Shown: positions 16,648 through 25,652, numbered from the stretch's first letter. The stretch is DNA of 64,000 nt from BOG-908 sp965199235 (GCA_965199235.1 CBDAQU010000002.1:1240001-1304000), one strand, 5' to 3'. Notes: generated by a model not told the origin, from the sequence alone. A program made the numbers and translations.

Positions 16648-18084
16648 ATGCAGCCAGACACCACGGCGCTCGACCTGATGCGTGCCGGGCGCCTGGAAGA
16701 GGCGCTGGTCGCAGCCCGCCGCGCTGTCGGCCGATCGGCCAGTTGCCAGCCGTCGCACGGGCTGGTGGCGCTGATCCTGTCGCGGCTTGGCGAGCAGGCG
16801 GCGGCCGAGGCGGCGATCGGGCAGGCGCAGGGTCTGCCGGAGGGCCCTGCAGAGGCCTATGCGGCGCTGGCCTACGCGGCGCTGGACATGGCGTCCCACA
16901 CGCTCGCCAACACGCTCTACCGCCGGGCCGCGGCCGTGGACCCGCTCAGCGCGCGCCGTCATTACGATTTGGCCGCCAGCGAGCGCAGCCTGGGCCGGCT
17001 GGCCGACGCCGAACGCTCCTGCGACCGGGCGGCCGCGTGCGACGCGCTGCATTATCCGAGCTACCTGCTGCGCGCCGAACTGGCGGTGCAGACGCCACAG
17101 TGCAACCACGTGGCCGAGCTGGAGGCGATGGCGGCACGCCGGGCGGATGACGACCGTGCCACGATGTTTCTCGGCTACGCGCTGGGTAAGGAGCTCGACG
17201 ATGTCGGGCGCTTCGATGCGGCGTTCGGCTGGTTCGCCCGCGCCGCCGCCTGTCGTAGGCGCCACCTCGCCTACGACGTCGGAACCGACACGGCCAAGCT
17301 GCAACGGATCGCGGCCAGCTTTGCGGAACCCGCTTCGGGCAGTCGTCCAGCGCGCGCGCGGCATGTGTTCATCGTCGGCCTGCCGCGTTCCGGCACCACG
17401 CTGCTGGAACGCATCCTGTCGGCGCTGCCCGGCGTGCGCAGCAACGGCGAGACGGAGAATTTTGCGAGCGCATTGTTCGCCGCGGCGCCAGCCGGGGGCG
17501 GCGACGTGTTCGCACGCGCGGCCCTGGCGGATTGGGCGGGCGTCCGCCGCGCCTATGAGTGCAAAGCCCGCGCCATGCCCGGCCTCACGGTGGTCGAGAA
17601 GCTACCCCTGAACGCGCTGTATGCCGGCGCGATCCGGCGCGCCCTGCCCGACAGCATGCTGGTGCACGTCACGCGCACTCCGCTCGATAGCGGGTTCGCC
17701 ATGTTTCGCACCTTGTTCGGCGCCGCCTACCCCTACTCCTACAGCTTCGACGACCTGGCCGCCTACATGGCGGCACATGCGGCCCTGATGCGGCATTGGC
17801 GCGCCACGCTGGGCGAAAGCTTCCTGGAGGTGGCCTACGAGGATCTGGTGCGCGATCCCTCGGCGACCGGGGCGGCGCTGGCAGCCGCGCTCGGCCTGAC
17901 CTGGCGCGAGGAGGCCCTGGCCGTGGAGGCGCATGGCGGCGTGTCGCTGACTGCGAGCGCAGCGCAGGTCCGCCGCCCGATCTACGGCACATCGTCCGGC
18001 CGCTGGAAGCACTACCGCCAGCATCTGCTTGGCTTCTCCGCCAGCCTACAGGCGCTCGGCCTGCCGACGCCGGACGAGACGTGA
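16648..18084 (+). CDS. Tetratricopeptide-repeat sulfotransferase
   Basis: 478 residues, ATG 16648 two bases after the MFS stop. The first ~220 residues are TPR helices (AEAYAALAYAALDMASHTLA, ADAERSCDRAAACDALHYPS). From about residue 237, HVFIVGLPRSGTTLLERILS is the PAPS 5'-phosphosulfate loop. HVTRTPLDSGFAMF is the 3'-phosphate-binding strand, and GRWKHYRQHL closes the fold. It should move sulfate from PAPS to an acceptor in the cytoplasm. TPR-sulfotransferases of this kind are seen beside TonB receptors in alphaproteobacteria; their acceptors are largely unknown. Confidence 0.85.
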   Translation: MQPDTTALDLMRAGRLEEALVAARRAVGRSASCQPSHGLVALILSRLGEQAAAEAAIGQAQGLPEGPAEAYAALAYAALDMASHTLANTLYRRAAAVDPLSARRHYDLAASERSLGRLADAERSCDRAAACDALHYPSYLLRAELAVQTPQCNHVAELEAMAARRADDDRATMFLGYALGKELDDVGRFDAAFGWFARAAACRRRHLAYDVGTDTAKLQRIAASFAEPASGSRPARARHVFIVGLPRSGTTLLERILSALPGVRSNGETENFASALFAAAPAGGGDVFARAALADWAGVRRAYECKARAMPGLTVVEKLPLNALYAGAIRRALPDSMLVHVTRTPLDSGFAMFRTLFGAAYPYSYSFDDLAAYMAAHAALMRHWRATLGESFLEVAYEDLVRDPSATGAALAAALGLTWREEALAVEAHGGVSLTASAAQVRRPIYGTSSGRWKHYRQHLLGFSASLQALGLPTPDET

Positions 18085-18173
18085 CCCGGAGCGCCGAAAA
18101 GAGGCAGAACAGATTTCTGTTCCCTTTTTTGAAAACCGGGCCTTCCTTTCTCATCCAGATGACGGGGGCGGGC

Positions 18174-19082
18174 ATGTCCTACTTCAAGCGCAGCATCCCC
18201 TCGGTGAACGCGCTTGTGACGCTGGAGGCAGCGGTCAGGCTCGGAAGCTTCACCGCGGCGGCGCTCGAACTCAACGTCACCCAGGCGGCGGTCAGCCGGC
18301 AGATCCATGCGCTGGAGGCCGACCTGGAACAGCGTCTGTTCGTGCGGCGGCACCGCCGCGTGGAGCCGAACTCCGCCGGCGCCATGCTGGGCGCCACGAT
18401 CAGCAGCGCGCTGCATTCAATGCGCGAGGCTGTGGATTCGGTGCGGCAGAAGCCCGGGCGGTCGGTGACGGTGGGGGCCACGCTGGCCATGTCCTATTTT
18501 TGGCTGATGCCCAGGCTGTCGGATTTCCGCACCCGCCATCCGGGCGTCACGATGCGGGTCGTCTCTCAGGACGAGCCGGTGGCGCTCGGATCGGGCGAGG
18601 TGGACGTGCTGGTCCGTTTTGGCGAGGCCCCGTTCGCCGACGGCGTGTCGGTGGCGGCCTGCCAGGCGGAGGTTTTCCCGGTCTGCGCGCCCTCGCTGAC
18701 GCAGCGCATGGGCGTGCCGGCCGTCACGTCCTCGCTGCTGGACATGCCGCTGATCGAGCACGCAGCACCCGACCCGAGCTGGATGCGGTGGGCCGACTGG
18801 TTGGAGCAGGCAGGGCTGGGCAGGCGCACGCCGCGCGCCGTGCTGCAGTTCAACCGCTATGCCGACGCCGTCGCAGCCGCGGTCGGCGGGCAGGGCGTCG
18901 TGCTCGGCTGGAACCTAATCACCCGCGACGCGCTCGCCAGCGGCCAGCTGCGTCAGGTCGGCAGGCGCGTCAGGGTCGCCAGCAGATTCAACGCCGTGCG
19001 GCCGCTCCGTCCGCGTGACAACGCCGCCGCAGACGCGTTCGTGACCTGGCTGGCCGAGAAGTTTGATGAGGAGGACGCATGA
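18174..19082 (+). CDS. LysR family regulator (GcvA-like)
   Basis: 302 residues. ATG 18174 begins MSYFKRSIPSVNALVTLEAA (ATG 18159 is an alternative). The winged HTH reads GSFTAAALELNVTQAAVSRQ then IHALEADLEQRLFVRRHRR, close to the GcvA/AmpR subgroup. The effector domain follows (DEPVALGSGEVDVLVRFGE). It lies in the same direction inside the module, which is unusual for LysR genes (normally divergent). It may control the Rieske-POT-hydrolase half downstream. Confidence 0.9.
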   Translation: MSYFKRSIPSVNALVTLEAAVRLGSFTAAALELNVTQAAVSRQIHALEADLEQRLFVRRHRRVEPNSAGAMLGATISSALHSMREAVDSVRQKPGRSVTVGATLAMSYFWLMPRLSDFRTRHPGVTMRVVSQDEPVALGSGEVDVLVRFGEAPFADGVSVAACQAEVFPVCAPSLTQRMGVPAVTSSLLDMPLIEHAAPDPSWMRWADWLEQAGLGRRTPRAVLQFNRYADAVAAAVGGQGVVLGWNLITRDALASGQLRQVGRRVRVASRFNAVRPLRPRDNAAADAFVTWLAEKFDEEDA

Positions 19083-19102
19083 GCGCCGCTCCACGCCCGC
19101 AT

Positions 19103-19167
19103 GCCCCGCTTGCTTGCCCTGCTTGCATGCCCTGCTTGCATGCCCTGCTTGCATGCCCTGCTTGCAT
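19103..19167. repeat. 13-bp tandem repeat array (five units)
   Basis: Unit GCCCTGCTTGCAT is repeated exactly four times (19116-19167), preceded by one degenerate unit GCCCCGCTTGCTT (19103-19115). It lies between the LysR stop and the Rieske oxygenase start, 100 bp upstream of the latter. Each unit contains TGCTTGCAT, and the junctions create GCATGC palindromes. The array could vary by slipped-strand mispairing and alter promoter spacing, or bind a regulator at non-helical spacing (inference). Confidence 0.9.
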
Positions 19168-19266
19168 GATCGCGTGTTATCGCTGGCGCGCTATTTTGTG
19201 CCGTTGAGCCGGCGGGCTGCCGGATGCGACACATCGTTCCCCGCAACCCGGTGAGAGTCTTTCGCG

Positions 19267-20577
19267 ATGCGCCACGACGCGCCTGCATCGATCAGCGCCT
19301 TGCTCGGCAGCCGCGTGCCTGGCCATGGTTTCCCGCCTGCGGTCTACGCCGATCCCGGCCTGTTCGACGCCGAGCTGGAGATCATCTTCCGGCGGCACTG
19401 GATTTTCGTGGGCCTTGCCTGCGAGTTGCCGCAGCCCGGCAGCGCGCTGGCGCTCGATGTCGCCGGCGTCGGCCTGCTGATCGTCCGAGGCGCCGCCGGC
19501 GTTTTGCGCGGCTTCGTCAACGCGTGCAGGCATCGCGGCGCTCGGCTGGTGTCGCCAGGCCAGGCCACGCTGCGCCGTATCTTGTGCCCCTACCACCACT
19601 GGGCCTACGACCTCGAAGGCCGCCTGGTCGCCGCCCGCCAGATGGGCGCAGGCTTCGACCCGCGGGCGCATGGCCTGATGCCGGTTCACCTGCGCGACGT
19701 CGCCGGCCTGCTCTACGCCCACATACGCGACGATCCGCCGGCCGACATCGACGACCTGGCCGATGCCATGACGGCCCGTCTCGCACCCTACAGGCTTGAT
19801 GACGCCAAGGTGGCGCATCAGGAGGACGTGGTCGAACAGGCCAACTGGAAGCTGGTCATCGAGAACAACCGCGAATGCTACCACTGCGCGGCCAGCCATC
19901 CGGAACTCTGCGCATCCTTCGTCACCTACGATTTCGGATACGATCCGGCCAGCCTGACGGCGAGCCAGCTTGCCGAGGCCGAGCGCCACGAGGCGCGCAT
20001 CGCGGCGGCGACACAGGAGTGGGAGGCGGGCGGCCATCCCTCTGCCGCGATCGAGCACCTGACCGGCCATCCCACGCATTTCCGCACGCAGCGCCTGCTG
20101 ATGGCGGGCGATGGAGAGTCGCAGACGCGCGACGGGCGTGCCGCGTGCACGCTGAAACTCGGCCGGCTGACCCGCTCGGATCTCGGCGACGTGCATCTGT
20201 GGGGACATAATTGCTGGCACCATGTGATGGCCGATCACGCAGTGTGCTTCATGATCGTTCCGCTGTCGCCGACCGAGACTCTGCTCAGGACGAAGTGGAT
20301 CGTGCATCGCGACGCGATCGAGGGACGCGACTACACAGTCGACCGGCTGACGGAGGTCTGGAAGGCCACGAACCGGCAGGACGCGGCTCTGGTGGCGCTT
20401 GCACAGCTGGGCGCGGCCAGCCCCGTCCACGTCCCAGGCCCTTATTCGCCGCATACCGAGCGGCAATGCGAGGCGTTTGCCGCCTGGTACGCGCAGCGCA
20501 TGCAGGCGCATCTGGGGGCAAGCGGCAGCACGCCGCGCCTCGTCGCCCGGGATGACGGCCGCAGGGCGTTCGCCTGA
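19267..20577 (+). CDS. Rieske oxygenase alpha subunit, glycine-betaine/quaternary-amine monooxygenase-like
   Basis: 436 residues. The Rieske cluster ligands are C87-x-H89 and C107-x2-H110 (NACRHRGARL...ILCPYHHWAYD), with the standard 17-residue gap. The mononuclear iron site is IENNRECYHCAASHPEL, with H206 and H211. This wording (N-R-E-C-Y-H-C-A) is typical of GbcA-type enzymes that demethylate quaternary amines such as glycine betaine or stachydrine. No reductase partner is present nearby, so it must borrow one. Substrate is inferred only at the level of N-methylated compounds. Confidence 0.85.
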   Translation: MRHDAPASISALLGSRVPGHGFPPAVYADPGLFDAELEIIFRRHWIFVGLACELPQPGSALALDVAGVGLLIVRGAAGVLRGFVNACRHRGARLVSPGQATLRRILCPYHHWAYDLEGRLVAARQMGAGFDPRAHGLMPVHLRDVAGLLYAHIRDDPPADIDDLADAMTARLAPYRLDDAKVAHQEDVVEQANWKLVIENNRECYHCAASHPELCASFVTYDFGYDPASLTASQLAEAERHEARIAAATQEWEAGGHPSAAIEHLTGHPTHFRTQRLLMAGDGESQTRDGRAACTLKLGRLTRSDLGDVHLWGHNCWHHVMADHAVCFMIVPLSPTETLLRTKWIVHRDAIEGRDYTVDRLTEVWKATNRQDAALVALAQLGAASPVHVPGPYSPHTERQCEAFAAWYAQRMQAHLGASGSTPRLVARDDGRRAFA

Positions 20578-20689
20578 ATGCGCCGCCCAGGGCGTCGCGC
20601 AGCTGGAACGGCCGGAGTGACAGGAATGCCCGTCGGGGCCGGACGGGTTTGATGCCCGCCCGCTCGCGGACGCATGATGTGGGACCGGC

Positions 20690-22141
20690 TTGTCGGCGCT
20701 GACCTTCCTCGGCCAGCCGGCCGCCCTGAGAACCCTGTTCCTGACAGAGATGTGGGAGCGCTTCACCTATTACGGGATGCGTGCGGTGCTCATCCTGTTT
20801 TTCGTCGGCAGCGCATCCGGCGGCGGCATGGCGCTGGACGACCGCACTGCCAGCTCGATCTACGGCCTCTACATCTCGGGCACCTACGTGTTCGCCCTGT
20901 TCGGCGGCTGGGTGGCCGACCGCCTGATCGGGCCGCAGCGCGCCGTGATCGCCGGCGCATGCCTGATCCTGGCGGGCAACCTGCTGCTGGCGCTGGGGCG
21001 CACGGACATCTTCTTCTGCGGCCTGCTCGTTATCGTTCTGGGCGTCGGGCTGCTCAAGCCGAACATCAGCGCCATGGTCGCGCGCCTTTATCCGGACGGC
21101 GCCTCGCGCCGCGACGCAGGGTTTTCGATCTTCTACGTTGGCATCAGCGTGGGCGCGCTGCTCGGGTCCCTGCTGGTGCCGGCCTGCGCGGCGGCGTTCG
21201 GCTGGCGCGCGGCGTTCTGCGCGCCAGCCGCGGGCATGGCCGTCGGGCTAGGCACCTTCCTGTCGGCACGCGGCCAGCTTCCACCCGCAGTCGCCGTGCG
21301 CGCGACGGCCTGGATGTGGAGCCCGGTCTTCGCGCTGATTGCGGGTGTGGCACTGCTGGCCGGGCTGGGCTTGGCCGGCTGGCTGCGCATCGACCCGGCC
21401 AGGGCGGCCGACGCGTCGTCATGGCTGATCGGATTGGCGGCCGGCGGCTACTTCCTCTATTTGCTGCTGGGAGCCGGGCTTTCGACCGGCGAACGGCGGC
21501 GGGTGGTGGTGATGATCGCCCTCTTCGCCGCCTACGCCATCTTCTACGCCGGCTTCGAACAGGGCGGCGCGTCGATGAACCTGTTCGCAGAGCGCTACAC
21601 CGAGCGGACCGTCGGCGGCCTCACCATTCCAGCGGGGATGCTGCAGGGCACGACCGCGCTCTACACCATCCTGCTGGCGCCTCTCTTCGCACGGTTGTGG
21701 GTCGTGCTCGGCAGGCAAGGCCGGGATCCGCCCTCGCCGGTGAAGTTCGCCGCCGGCCTGGGCCTGCTGGGGCTCGGCGCGTTGGTGATGGTCGCCACAG
21801 TCCAGCGCCTGGCCGTGTCGGGCCACAAGGTGCTTCCGACATCGCTGTTGCTGACCTACTTGCTGGAGGAGTGCGGCGATCTCTGCCTCTCGCCGGTCGG
21901 GCTCTCCTCGATGACGAAGCTCGCGCCGCCGAGATTCGTGGGCCAGGTGATGGGCGTCTGGTTCCTGGCAGTCGCCCTCGGCAACAACCTTGCGGGCCAG
22001 CTGTCAGCCTCGTCGCAGGTGGCCGACACGGCGTCGCTGGCCGCGCTGTTCGGCAACGTCGCGGCCTGGAGCTTCGGCGCCGCGTTGACGCTCGCCGTGT
22101 TCTGCCCATGGCTGGCGCGGCAGATGAAAGGTGCCGCATGA
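20690..22141 (+). CDS. POT/PTR family proton-dependent peptide transporter
   Basis: 483 residues with about 14 hydrophobic segments. EMWERFTYYGMRAVL is the E-x-x-E-R-F-x-Y-Y proton-coupling motif of helix 1. FGGWVADRLIG and LGVGLLKPNISAMVARLYP are other POT marks (K in the L-K-P-N motif). The only in-frame start near the conserved N-terminus is TTG 20690; ATGs at 20674 and 20677 are out of frame. The family imports di/tripeptides and related compounds. Position before a CocE/S15 hydrolase suggests import of a peptide-like substrate that the hydrolase then cuts. Confidence 0.87.
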   Translation: MSALTFLGQPAALRTLFLTEMWERFTYYGMRAVLILFFVGSASGGGMALDDRTASSIYGLYISGTYVFALFGGWVADRLIGPQRAVIAGACLILAGNLLLALGRTDIFFCGLLVIVLGVGLLKPNISAMVARLYPDGASRRDAGFSIFYVGISVGALLGSLLVPACAAAFGWRAAFCAPAAGMAVGLGTFLSARGQLPPAVAVRATAWMWSPVFALIAGVALLAGLGLAGWLRIDPARAADASSWLIGLAAGGYFLYLLLGAGLSTGERRRVVVMIALFAAYAIFYAGFEQGGASMNLFAERYTERTVGGLTIPAGMLQGTTALYTILLAPLFARLWVVLGRQGRDPPSPVKFAAGLGLLGLGALVMVATVQRLAVSGHKVLPTSLLLTYLLEECGDLCLSPVGLSSMTKLAPPRFVGQVMGVWFLAVALGNNLAGQLSASSQVADTASLAALFGNVAAWSFGAALTLAVFCPWLARQMKGAA

Positions 22142-22171
22142 CCGCCGCGGCACGGGACGGGCGGTGAGCGC

Positions 22172-24169
22172 ATGACGGTGAGCGTCGAAGAGAACACCTG
22201 GATCACGCTCAAGGACGGTTGCCGCCTGGCAGCCCGCCTGTGGCTGCCGGCCGTCGCGCACCGCCCAGCGCCGGCGATCCTGGAATACATCCCGTACCGG
22301 AAGCGCGACGGCACGCGCGCGCGCGACGCGGCCATGCACGGCTATTACGCCGAGCACGGCTACGCCGCGGTCAGAGTCGACATGCGCGGCTCGGGCGATT
22401 CGGACGGCCATCTGGCAGACGAATACCTGCTGCTGGAACAGGAGGACGCGCTCGAGGTGATTGCCTGGATCGCCGCCCAGCCCTGGTGCGACGGCGCAGT
22501 CGGCATGCAGGGAAAATCCTGGGGCGGCTTTAACGCCCTGCAGGTGGCGGCACGGCGGCCGCCGGCGCTAAAGGCGATCATCACCGTTTATTCGACCGAC
22601 AACCGCTACACCGACGACATCCATTTCATGGGCGGCTGCCTGCTGAACGACAACCTGTGGTGGGGCAGCATCATGATGGCTTACCAGGCACGCCCGCCTG
22701 ATCCGCAGGTGGTCGGCGCCGCGTGGCGGGCGCAGTGGCTCGAACGGCTGCATGCCCTGCCGTTCTTCCCCGCGCTATGGCTGCGGCACCAGCGCTTCGA
22801 CGCCTATTGGCAGCACGGTTCGATCTGCACCGACTGGGCCGCCATCGCCTGTCCCGTGCTCGCCATCGGCGGCTGGGCGGACAGCTACACCAACGCGGTA
22901 CCGCGCCTGCTCTCAGGCCTCAGCGGCCCATGTCTCGGCATCATCGGACCGTGGGGGCACGTCTACCCGCATGACGGCGCCCCCGGGCCAGCGATCGGCT
23001 TCCTGCAGGAGGCATTGCGCTGGTGGGACCACTGGCTCAAGGGACGCGACACCGGGGTGCTGCGCGAGCCGGCACTGCGCGCCTACCTCCAGGACTCCGT
23101 GGCTCCTGACGGCACCAGGTCCGACATGCCTGGACGATGGGTGGGAGTGCAGGAGTATCCCTCGCCATCGGTCGCGGCCAGGCGCCTGCACCTTCAGGCC
23201 GATGGCAGCCTCACCGCGCACCCGGCGGCTTGCAGGGACTTCACGATCCGCTCGCCGCAGAGCCACGGCAAGGCGGCCGGCGAGTGGATGGCCACCGGCT
23301 GCCCTGGCGAACACCCGACCGACCAGCGCCTCGACGACGGCGGCGCGCTGGTCTTCGAGACCGCACCGCTCGAGCGGGAGCTTGCCGTGCTGGGCTGCCC
23401 GCAGTTCGACGTGACGGTATCGGCGGACGCGCCGGTCGCCTATCTGGTGGCCACCCTGTCCGATCGCGCGCCGGACGGCCGCGTCACGCGCGTCAGCTAC
23501 CAGGTGCTGAACCTGACCCATCGCTACAGCGACGAGCATCCCGCGCCGCTGGAGCCCGGACGGTTCTACGACGTGCCAGTCCGGCTGAACGGCTGCGGCC
23601 ATCTTTTCCCGCACGGGCACCGCATCCGGCTGGCAATCGCGACCTGCTCCTGGCCGATGATCTGGCCGGCCCCCTGCGGGGCAAGCCTGACGATCCGGAC
23701 CGGGCAGAGCAGCCTTGCCCTGCCGGAGTTGCAGGATGACGGCATCCCTGCCGGTTTTCCGCCCCCCGAGCGTGGCAAGCCGGCGCCTGCCACGCAACTC
23801 GACCCCGGCGTGGTCAGGCGCGTCTCGATGCAGGACCACGTTACGGGCGAAAACAGCTACGTGACGGAGGGCGTCGGCGGGCTGTTCGGCGAAGGCGTCA
23901 TCCGCCTTGACGAGACCGGCACGGTCATGTCCCACAGCCTCAGGCGCGACCTCACCATACGCGACGACAATCCGCTCTCCGCCCGCTACGTCCTGACCCA
24001 GCGTCTCGAGATCGGGCGCGACGGCTGGCGCACACACACCGAAACGATCAGCGAGATGCGCAGCGACGCCGCCGCCTTCCACCTATCCTGCCGGTTGCGC
24101 GCCTTCGAGGACGGCCACTGCGTGTTCGAGCGGCACTGGAACGAAGAGATCGGCCGAGATCTCGTCTGA
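22172..24169 (+). CDS. CocE/NonD family hydrolase (Xaa-Pro peptidase S15 type)
   Basis: 665 residues, ATG 22172. The alpha/beta-hydrolase half has S116 in GMQGKSWGGFN (nucleophile elbow), YAAVRVDMRGSGDSDG, and a GPWGHVYPH segment for the catalytic His. The C-terminal half has jelly-roll features (FDVTVSADAPVAYLVATLSD, RFYDVPVRLNGCGHLFPHGH, RIRLAIATCSWPM), as in X-Pro dipeptidyl peptidases and cocaine esterase. It hydrolyses an ester or a proline-type amide. No signal peptide. The last ~130 residues extend beyond the usual length. Last gene of the module, 10 bp before element copy 3. Confidence 0.87.
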   Translation: MTVSVEENTWITLKDGCRLAARLWLPAVAHRPAPAILEYIPYRKRDGTRARDAAMHGYYAEHGYAAVRVDMRGSGDSDGHLADEYLLLEQEDALEVIAWIAAQPWCDGAVGMQGKSWGGFNALQVAARRPPALKAIITVYSTDNRYTDDIHFMGGCLLNDNLWWGSIMMAYQARPPDPQVVGAAWRAQWLERLHALPFFPALWLRHQRFDAYWQHGSICTDWAAIACPVLAIGGWADSYTNAVPRLLSGLSGPCLGIIGPWGHVYPHDGAPGPAIGFLQEALRWWDHWLKGRDTGVLREPALRAYLQDSVAPDGTRSDMPGRWVGVQEYPSPSVAARRLHLQADGSLTAHPAACRDFTIRSPQSHGKAAGEWMATGCPGEHPTDQRLDDGGALVFETAPLERELAVLGCPQFDVTVSADAPVAYLVATLSDRAPDGRVTRVSYQVLNLTHRYSDEHPAPLEPGRFYDVPVRLNGCGHLFPHGHRIRLAIATCSWPMIWPAPCGASLTIRTGQSSLALPELQDDGIPAGFPPPERGKPAPATQLDPGVVRRVSMQDHVTGENSYVTEGVGGLFGEGVIRLDETGTVMSHSLRRDLTIRDDNPLSARYVLTQRLEIGRDGWRTHTETISEMRSDAAAFHLSCRLRAFEDGHCVFERHWNEEIGRDLV

Positions 24170-24178
24170 GCGGATGCA

Positions 24179-24370
24179 TGTGAATCAGCACCCAAGTGGG
24201 ACCCCCCCCTCTATATGCGACTTAAGCTTCTGTGATCGTTTGCTGCAATTCGTTCGGGATGGGGTCCCGATCGGCGCCGATCGGGACCCCACACATCAGA
24301 CACATATGGCTTCATCATCAATGGGTTGGCTGGAGTTTCGACACGGGTCCCACTTGGGTGCTGATTCACA
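24179..24370. mobile_element. Inverted-repeat miniature element, copy 3
   Basis: 192 bp, left end TGTGAATCAGCACCCAAGTG, right end CACTTGGGTGCTGATTCACA. The central palindrome at 24260-24291 is perfect over 32 bp. GATGC at 24173-24177 and at 24371-24375 is a possible 5-bp target duplication, if the element includes the A at 24178. Same subfamily as copy 2 (CATCAGACACA). Confidence 0.9.
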
Positions 24371-24430
24371 GATGCTGGTTCGACGGTAGGCTTGATCTAC
24401 ACGCGAGGGCTGCGTTACAGCCTCGCAATC

Positions 24431-24634
24431 ATGGTCGACAGGTATCTTATTCTTGGCCCGGACGCTGCTACCTATGTCCAAGCGCAACCTGCCGAGGTCA
24501 GGGAGGCAACCCGGAAAATGTTATTTGGCTTCGATGCAATTGTAGTGCTTCCAGACAGTGCGCCTGCAACCTGGAACCTTATTGGGATTAGCACCACCCT
24601 GACGCCGGAATTGAGCGAAAGCCGGCTGACCTAG
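24431..24634 (+). CDS. Small ORF of unknown function
   Basis: A possible 67-residue protein (ATG 24431, MVDRYLILGPDAATYVQ...). The frame can be extended upstream to TTG 24392. No ribosome site, motif or helix pattern is convincing, and codon bias is weak. It may be a stump left by the nearby insertion. Listed only because the frame is open between two other features. Confidence 0.2.
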   Translation: MVDRYLILGPDAATYVQAQPAEVREATRKMLFGFDAIVVLPDSAPATWNLIGISTTLTPELSESRLT

Positions 24635-24639
24635 CCGCT

Positions 24640-25206
24640 TTAGGGTGCCGATGCGGCTCCGCGAGCGGCATGCTGATTGGCCGCCGCAGCAAACATACGC
24701 CAGTCGAACGCCTTCGGTTGAGGTGACAGGCCAAGCTGCTGCATCATCGCCAAATCGTCGCGCACCGCGTAGTGGTCGACGATCTTGCCGCCCTTCAATG
24801 TGTACCAGTGGATCGCGTCGATCATGTAGTGCTTGTGCGTCGGCGGCACGCCCACAAGCATGCCCCCATTTACAGGGATGTGGCCAATGCCGTCGTGGGT
24901 GCCGCTCATCGTCTCCCGCACGATGACGCTGTCGCCGACCGCGACGACGTCGACAATCTTCTGCTGGAAGTCGGGAAAAGTGCCGTAGATATCGGCGAAA
25001 ATCTTCGCCATCACGGCTTTGCCAACCTTCCTGCCGAAATTACGGGTGTCTGGCGTGTAAAGGCCGAGTGCGGTCTTCCAGTCACCGCGGTTCATTTCAT
25101 CCAGCTGCGTCTTAATCACCACCTCATTGGCCGACGGCGTGTCCGGATCTGCAGCAAGCGCAGGCAATGCAAACAGTAGAACCCCTACAATCAAAACCGT
25201 CCTCAT
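24640..25206 (-). CDS. Secreted SnoaL/ester-cyclase-like protein (NTF2 fold)
   Basis: 188 residues. MRTVLIVGVLLFALPALA-ADP is a clear signal peptide, so the protein is periplasmic. TQLDEMNRGDWKTALGLYTP, MAKIFADIYGTFPDFQQKIV, GDSVIVRETMSGTHDG and WYTLKGGKIVDHYAVRDDL follow the SnoaL-like ester cyclase/limonene-1,2-epoxide-hydrolase-like layout (cone-shaped NTF2 fold). Catalytic identity is unknown; many such proteins are uncharacterised. It stands alone between remnants. Confidence 0.8.
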   Translation of the reverse strand: MRTVLIVGVLLFALPALAADPDTPSANEVVIKTQLDEMNRGDWKTALGLYTPDTRNFGRKVGKAVMAKIFADIYGTFPDFQQKIVDVVAVGDSVIVRETMSGTHDGIGHIPVNGGMLVGVPPTHKHYMIDAIHWYTLKGGKIVDHYAVRDDLAMMQQLGLSPQPKAFDWRMFAAAANQHAARGAASAP

Positions 25207-25289
25207 CGCAGCCCCACTTTTTGTCAGATGATCATTGCAGGGTTGGTCGGTCCTTGCCTAGTTTTATGCTATTGCGGGCTGTGAGCCCG

Positions 25290-25420
25290 GACTATGTTTT
25301 GGGACGGTGGCGATTTTCCAGGGCAGCAGCTCATCGGCACGGTTCACCGGGTGGTCTGCGATGCAGCCGATGACGCGATGCAGGTAAGCCTCCGAGGTCC
25401 AGGCGCGCCGATGCCTGGCC
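25290..25420 (-). pseudogene. IS66-family transposase C-terminal fragment
   Basis: On the minus strand one frame reads EAYLHRVIGCIADHPVNRAD then ELLPWKIA. This matches the C-terminus of IS66 TnpC (x-Y-L-x-x-V-L-x-x-I-A-D-H-P-x-N-R-x-x-E-L-L-P-W). No other part of the transposase or IS66 accessory genes is present. Confidence 0.65.
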
Positions 25421-25652
25421 GACCCAGTCGGGCGCTTCCACCGAAATTCCGTTCGAGGGCAGCCATAAGTTCGACGACGTTGCCCGTTCTCAGCATTAGC
25501 TCGTTCTCAACATAAGCTCGTTCTCGGCTGTCACACCTCCACCCTTGACCATAGCATCGATCATCCTCGCACAACTGCTCGGCGGCACGGCCTAAGCCAG
25601 ACCGCCGAAATGCCGCAGTCGCCCGAAGGTAGTGGGTGCTTCTTGGCAGCAG

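Noticed and set aside
15700..17364. A 554-codon minus-strand open frame opposite the MFS and sulfotransferase genes
   Set aside because: High-GC DNA leaves long open antisense frames. The plus-strand frames carry clear family motifs and coupled starts; the minus frame has none.
19103..19167. Tandem 13-bp repeats as a CRISPR array
   Set aside because: Units are directly adjacent with no spacers and far shorter than CRISPR repeats.
19177..20766. A 529-codon minus-strand open frame opposite the Rieske oxygenase gene
   Set aside because: The plus strand encodes intact Rieske and iron sites; the antisense text has no motif and no ribosome site.
22913..24082. A 389-codon minus-strand frame opposite the CocE hydrolase
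   Set aside because: Shadow of a real gene with the catalytic Ser motif on the plus strand.
12297..24370. A composite transposon bounded by element copies 2 and 3
   Set aside because: Outer flanks do not match, and copy 3 has its own possible target duplication; kept only as a recombination hypothesis.
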